A stretch of DNA of 8,829 nt from JAUREX01 sp044356825 (lineage in GTDB: Bacteria; Pseudomonadota; Alphaproteobacteria; Rhodobacterales; Rhodobacteraceae), in contig JBIKVM010000127.1 of the NCBI GenBank assembly GCA_044356825.1, positions 1 to 8,829 on the forward strand, given 5' to 3'. Position numbers and translations under genes: made by a program. The notes under the pieces are model-generated. The model saw only the letters and a list, made by a program, of their open reading frames with translations, had not been told where the DNA came from and did not search any database. Below, piece after piece: positions 5,794 through 8,829 of this stretch; positions within the stretch are counted from its first letter, which is position 1, and each line of letters starts with the position of its first letter.

Positions 5794-7671
5794 CTAGCGC
5801 ACCAGCGCCATGCGCCGCATCCCCAGCACCCGCGCCCGGCCGCGCGGGTCGCTGTCGAAGAGCCCGGCGAGCTGCTCCGTCATCGCGCCGGCAAGCTGCT
5901 CGACATCGGTGATGGTGACGGCGTGCTCGTAATAGCGCGTCACGTCATGGCCGATGCCGATCGCGATCAGCTCCACCGCCCTGCGCCGCCCGATCATCGC
6001 GATCACGTCGCGCAGGTGCTTCTCGAGATAGGTGGCCGGGTTGACCGAGAGCGTCGAATCATCGACCGGCGCCCCGTCCGAGATCACCATCAGGATCTTG
6101 CGCGCCTCGGGCCGCCCGACGATGCGCCGGTGCGCCCATTCGAGCGCCTCGCCGTCGATGTTCTCCTTGAGGAGCCCCTCCTTCATCATCAGCCCGAGGT
6201 TCTCGCGCGCCCGCCGCCACGGCGCGTCGGCCCCCTTGTAGATGATGTGGCGCAGATCATTGAGCCGCCCCGGCCCCTGCGGCCTGCCCTCGGCCAGCCA
6301 GCGCTCGCGGCTCTGGCCGCCCTTCCAGGCGCGGGTGGTGAAGCCCAGGATCTCGACCTTGACCTGGCAGCGTTCGAGCGTGCGCGCGAGCACGTCGGCG
6401 CAGATCGCCGCGATCGAGATCGGCCGCCCCCGCATCGAGCCCGAATTGTCCAGAAGCAGCGTCACCACCGTGTCGCGGAACTCGGTGTCCTTCTCGATCT
6501 TGAACGACAGCGGCGTGGTCGGATTGGCCACGACCCGCGCGAGCCGCCCGGCATCGAGGATCCCCTCCTCGCGGTCGAACTCCCAGCTGCGGTTCTGCTG
6601 GGCCTGAAGCCGGCGCTGCAGCTTGTTGGCAAGCCGGCTCACCGCGCCCTTCAGCGGTTCGAGCTGCTGGTCGAGATAGGCGCGCAACCGCTCGAGCTCG
6701 GCGGGCTCCGCCAGATCCTCGGCGCGGATCTCCTCGTCGAACTGGCTTGCAAAGACGCGATAGGCGGGGTCGGCGTCGGAATGGGGCGCGGGGCGCGGCG
6801 GCTCGTCGGGGGCCTCGGCCTCGGGCGCCTCGGTCGTCTCCTCGGCATCCTCCTCCGACAGGTCGTCCGAGGCGACGCGCGCCTGCCGGGCGTCCTGCGT
6901 CTCCTCCTCGCTCGCGTCGCTCTCGGCCTCGGTCTCCTCGGCCTCGGACTGGTCCTCGCCCGCGCTGTCGGGGGCCTCCTCGTCGCTGTCCGATTGCGCG
7001 CCCTCGTCCTCGGCCTCCTCGGCGTCCGGGTCCTCGCCCAGCTGGTCGCCATAGCCGAGATCGGCGATGACCTTGCGCGCGAGGCGCGCGAACGCCGCCT
7101 GGTCGGCGAGCGCGCCATCCACCCCCTCGAGCGTCCCGCCCGCCTGCGCCTCGACGAAGCCGCGCCACAGCTCGGCCGCCTTCTGCGCCCCCGCCGGCAG
7201 CGCCCGCCCCGTCGCGATCTGGCGCACGAGGTATCCCGCCGCGACCGGCAGCGGCACATCGGCCGCCTGGGCCGCCTGGCCATAGCCCTTGCGCTCGGCC
7301 TCATGCGCGATGCGCGCATCGATGTTGCCGGCGGTGCCCGGCATGGTGCGCGCCCCGATCGCCTCGCAGCGCGCCGTCTCCATCGCCTCGTAGATCTCGC
7401 GCGCGAGCGCGCCCTGCGGGGCATAGCGGGCAAAGGTCGCGCCGTCGTGGTGGCGCCGCTTCAGCGCCAGCGCATCGGCCGTCCCGCGCGCAAGCAGCAC
7501 CTCCTCGCGCGTCATCCGCCGGCTGACCTGCGGCAGGCGGATGGTGTCGGCCGACATCCCCGGCGGATCGACCGAGAAGGTGACGCTCACCTCGCCGTCG
7601 CCCGCAAGCGTCTTCGTCGCCTCGGCGAGCGCCTTCTTGAAGGGATCGGCTGGGTTGTCGGCGGGCTTCAT
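5794..7671 (-). CDS. cobT: Aerobic cobaltochelatase subunit CobT
   Basis: Component of the CobNST complex that inserts Co2+ into hydrogenobyrinic acid a,c-diamide in the aerobic B12 pathway. CobT pairs with the AAA+ subunit CobS to form the chaperone-like ring that drives CobN. The 625 residues match the family. The N-terminal domain (about 1-210) is helical. A strongly acidic Glu/Asp/Ser/Ala linker spans about 213-294, followed by a helical segment (DLAEPAELERLR, about 319-360). The C-terminal VWA domain (about 400-605) has the MIDAS motif DNSGSM (408-413) and the downstream SDG (531-533). The start ATG at 7671 is supported by GGAGG four bases upstream on the minus strand. It begins 24 bases after the cobS stop, so the two form an operon. 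CobT is preferred over BchD/ChlD because of the neighbouring CobS and the family-typical N-terminus; cobN must lie elsewhere. Confidence 0.95.
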   Translation of the reverse strand: MKPADNPADPFKKALAEATKTLAGDGEVSVTFSVDPPGMSADTIRLPQVSRRMTREEVLLARGTADALALKRRHHDGATFARYAPQGALAREIYEAMETARCEAIGARTMPGTAGNIDARIAHEAERKGYGQAAQAADVPLPVAAGYLVRQIATGRALPAGAQKAAELWRGFVEAQAGGTLEGVDGALADQAAFARLARKVIADLGYGDQLGEDPDAEEAEDEGAQSDSDEEAPDSAGEDQSEAEETEAESDASEEETQDARQARVASDDLSEEDAEETTEAPEAEAPDEPPRPAPHSDADPAYRVFASQFDEEIRAEDLAEPAELERLRAYLDQQLEPLKGAVSRLANKLQRRLQAQQNRSWEFDREEGILDAGRLARVVANPTTPLSFKIEKDTEFRDTVVTLLLDNSGSMRGRPISIAAICADVLARTLERCQVKVEILGFTTRAWKGGQSRERWLAEGRPQGPGRLNDLRHIIYKGADAPWRRARENLGLMMKEGLLKENIDGEALEWAHRRIVGRPEARKILMVISDGAPVDDSTLSVNPATYLEKHLRDVIAMIGRRRAVELIAIGIGHDVTRYYEHAVTITDVEQLAGAMTEQLAGLFDSDPRGRARVLGMRRMALVR

Positions 7672-7695
7672 GCCCCTCCCTCGCGGCTCGGGGCC

Positions 7696-8670
7696 TCAGC
7701 GCATCGCCTTGCTCGCGGCGCTCTCGGGCAGCTCCTCGGCAAAGAGCCGCTGATAGAACTCCGCCACCGTCTGCCGCTCGAGCTCGTCGCACTTGTTGAG
7801 GAAGGTGAGCCGGAACGCATAGCCCACATTGCGGAAGATGAGCGCGTTCTGCGCCCAGGCGATGACCGTGCGCGGGCTCATCACCGTCGAGAGATCGCCG
7901 TTCATGAAGGCCGTGCGCGTGAGGTCCGCGACCGTCACCATCTGCCCGATCGTCCGCCGCCCCTCGGCCGTGTTGTACTGCGGCGCCTTCGAGAGCACGA
8001 TCGCCACCTCCGCGTCATGGCTGAGATAGTTGAGCGTCGCGACCAGGCTCCAGCGGTCCATCTGCCCCTGGTTGATCTGCTGCGTCCCGTGATAGAGTCC
8101 CGTGGTGTCGCCGAGCCCCACGGTGTTCGCGGTGGCAAAGAGCCGGAACGACGGGTGCGGCGTGATCACCTCGTTCTGGTCGAGCAGCGTGAGCTTGCCG
8201 TCCGTCTCGAGCACGCGCTGGATCACGAACATCACATCCGCCCGCCCCGCGTCGTATTCGTCGAAGACGATCGCGCAGGGGTTGCGCAGCGCCCAGGGCA
8301 GGATCCCCTCCTGGAACACCGTCACCTGCTTGCCCTCGACCAGCCGGATCGCATCCTTGCCGATCAGGTCGATCCGGCTGATGTGGCTGTCGAGGTTCAC
8401 CCGCACGCAGGGCCAGTTGAGCCGCGCCGCCACCTGCTCGATATGGGTCGACTTGCCGGTGCCGTGATAGCCCTGGATCATCACCCGGCGATTGTAGGCG
8501 AACCCCGCCAGGATCGCGAGCGTCGTGTCGGGATCGAACTTGTAGGTCGGATCGATCTCGGGCACCCGCGCGCCCCCGTCGGCGAAGCCCCTGACCTTCA
8601 TGTCGGTGTCGATCCCGAAGACGTCGCGCACGACGATCTCCTCGGTAGGTCTGGCAGCGGCGTCGGTCAT
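7696..8670 (-). CDS. cobS: Aerobic cobaltochelatase AAA+ subunit CobS
   Basis: MoxR-type AAA+ ATPase of 324 residues, the ATP-hydrolysing partner of CobT in aerobic cobaltochelatase. Visible motifs are Walker A GYHGTGKST (67-75), Walker B AIVFDEYD (133-140) and sensor-1 FATANTVG (178-185), followed by a helix-2-insert-like stretch and conserved Arg in QMDRWS (203-208). The N-terminal segment FGIDTDMKVRGFADG (18-32) and the VPEIDPTYKFDPDTT stretch are typical of CobS. Length agrees with the family (about 325-330). The ATG at 8670 is the natural start; only a weak GGA lies upstream of it. The message continues into cobT after 24 bases. The upstream region visible here (159 bases) has no recognisable cobalamin riboswitch. 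Confidence 0.96.
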   Translation of the reverse strand: MTDAAARPTEEIVVRDVFGIDTDMKVRGFADGGARVPEIDPTYKFDPDTTLAILAGFAYNRRVMIQGYHGTGKSTHIEQVAARLNWPCVRVNLDSHISRIDLIGKDAIRLVEGKQVTVFQEGILPWALRNPCAIVFDEYDAGRADVMFVIQRVLETDGKLTLLDQNEVITPHPSFRLFATANTVGLGDTTGLYHGTQQINQGQMDRWSLVATLNYLSHDAEVAIVLSKAPQYNTAEGRRTIGQMVTVADLTRTAFMNGDLSTVMSPRTVIAWAQNALIFRNVGYAFRLTFLNKCDELERQTVAEFYQRLFAEELPESAASKAMR

Positions 8671-8785
8671 GGCGGATCCACGGGGCTTGGAAAATCGCCC
8701 CCCTCTTGAACCATCCGCTCGGGCCGCGCAAGGTCCGGCCGAGCACCGGGCCCGCCTCCCTTTCCCGCCGCCCCCCCGCCTCCCT

Positions 8786-8829
8786 CATCTTGGGGCAAAT
8801 ACCCCGGGGGTCCGGGGGCAGCGCCCCCC
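8786..8829. repeat. GC-rich palindromic intergenic element (cut by window edge)
   Basis: The last 44 bases contain nested symmetry: GGGG-6 bases-CCCC (8792-8805), an overlapping CCCCGGGGG block, and GGGGGC-AGC-GCCCCC (8814-8828), a 6-bp stem with a 3-base loop. The combination of a CATCTTGG-like edge, a short AT-rich AAATA core and the GC hairpin resembles an intergenic repeat that I recall as frequent in Rhodobacterales; this was not checked. Only one copy is in the window. It may be a terminator for an upstream minus-strand gene or a dispersed repeat. Between it and cobS (8671-8785) I see only C-rich sequence and no convincing promoter. Confidence 0.5.

Noticed and set aside
5794..8670. Reading the AAA+/VWA pair as magnesium chelatase (BchI/BchD)
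   Set aside because: Gene order, sizes (324 and 625 residues) and the CobS-type N-terminus fit cobaltochelatase, and no bacteriochlorophyll genes are nearby.
5263..8709. A 1148-codon open frame on the plus strand running through the secreted-protein gene, cobT and cobS
   Set aside because: It is in exact codon register with all three minus-strand genes, so a stop would need TTA, CTA or TCA codons in them, which are very rare at this GC content. Its product is an Arg/His/Leu/Asp-rich shadow with no domain.
8671..8785. Cobalamin riboswitch expected before a B12-synthesis operon
   Set aside because: Only 159 bases are visible upstream of cobS, and I find no B12-box-like core or the multi-stem layout on the coding strand.

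Overview
This is a GC-rich stretch (roughly 70% G+C, wobble positions almost all G or C) that reads as core chromosome of an alphaproteobacterium, most likely a member of the Rhodobacterales. The assignment rests on the gene content (aerobic cobaltochelatase pair cobS-cobT, dapF coupled to mtaB, a YheS-type ABC-F protein) and on a GC-rich palindromic intergenic element at the right edge of a kind I associate with that order. No search was run, so the genus is not resolved.

Left part (1-2752): the last 34 codons of an unidentified plus-strand gene converge on yheS (110-1975, minus), an ABC-F ribosome-associated ATPase. Immediately upstream of yheS on the same strand is a GntR/FCD-family transcription factor (2006-2752), preceded by a short inverted repeat that could be its own operator.

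Middle (2838-5200): a complete transcription unit for tRNA-Lys(UUU) on the minus strand, with a sigma70-like promoter, the tRNA and an intrinsic terminator. Divergent from it is the plus-strand pair dapF-mtaB, whose reading frames overlap by four bases (ATGA). DapF makes meso-diaminopimelate, the precursor of lysine and of the peptidoglycan cross-link. MtaB adds the methylthio group of ms2t6A at A37 of ANN-decoding tRNAs, of which tRNA-Lys(UUU) is the classic substrate. A lysine/lysyl-tRNA theme is therefore physically clustered here. The DapF sequence carries Ser where the second catalytic Cys is expected, which is the most unusual protein feature in the window.

Right part (5260-8829): on the minus strand lie cobS, then cobT (AAA+ and VWA-type subunits of aerobic cobaltochelatase; cobN is not in the window), then a small secreted four-cysteine protein that I do not recognise. 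The intergenic region before cobS ends in the GC-rich repeat, cut by the window edge.

I see no mobile element, CRISPR array, prophage or obvious defence system. No stretch over 300 bases lacks a gene. The window is mostly housekeeping. The points worth a second look are the DapF active-site variant, the mtaB/tRNA-Lys neighbourhood, a possibly leaderless dapF, the tRNA terminator that repeats the acceptor-stem sequence, and the uncharacterised secreted protein.
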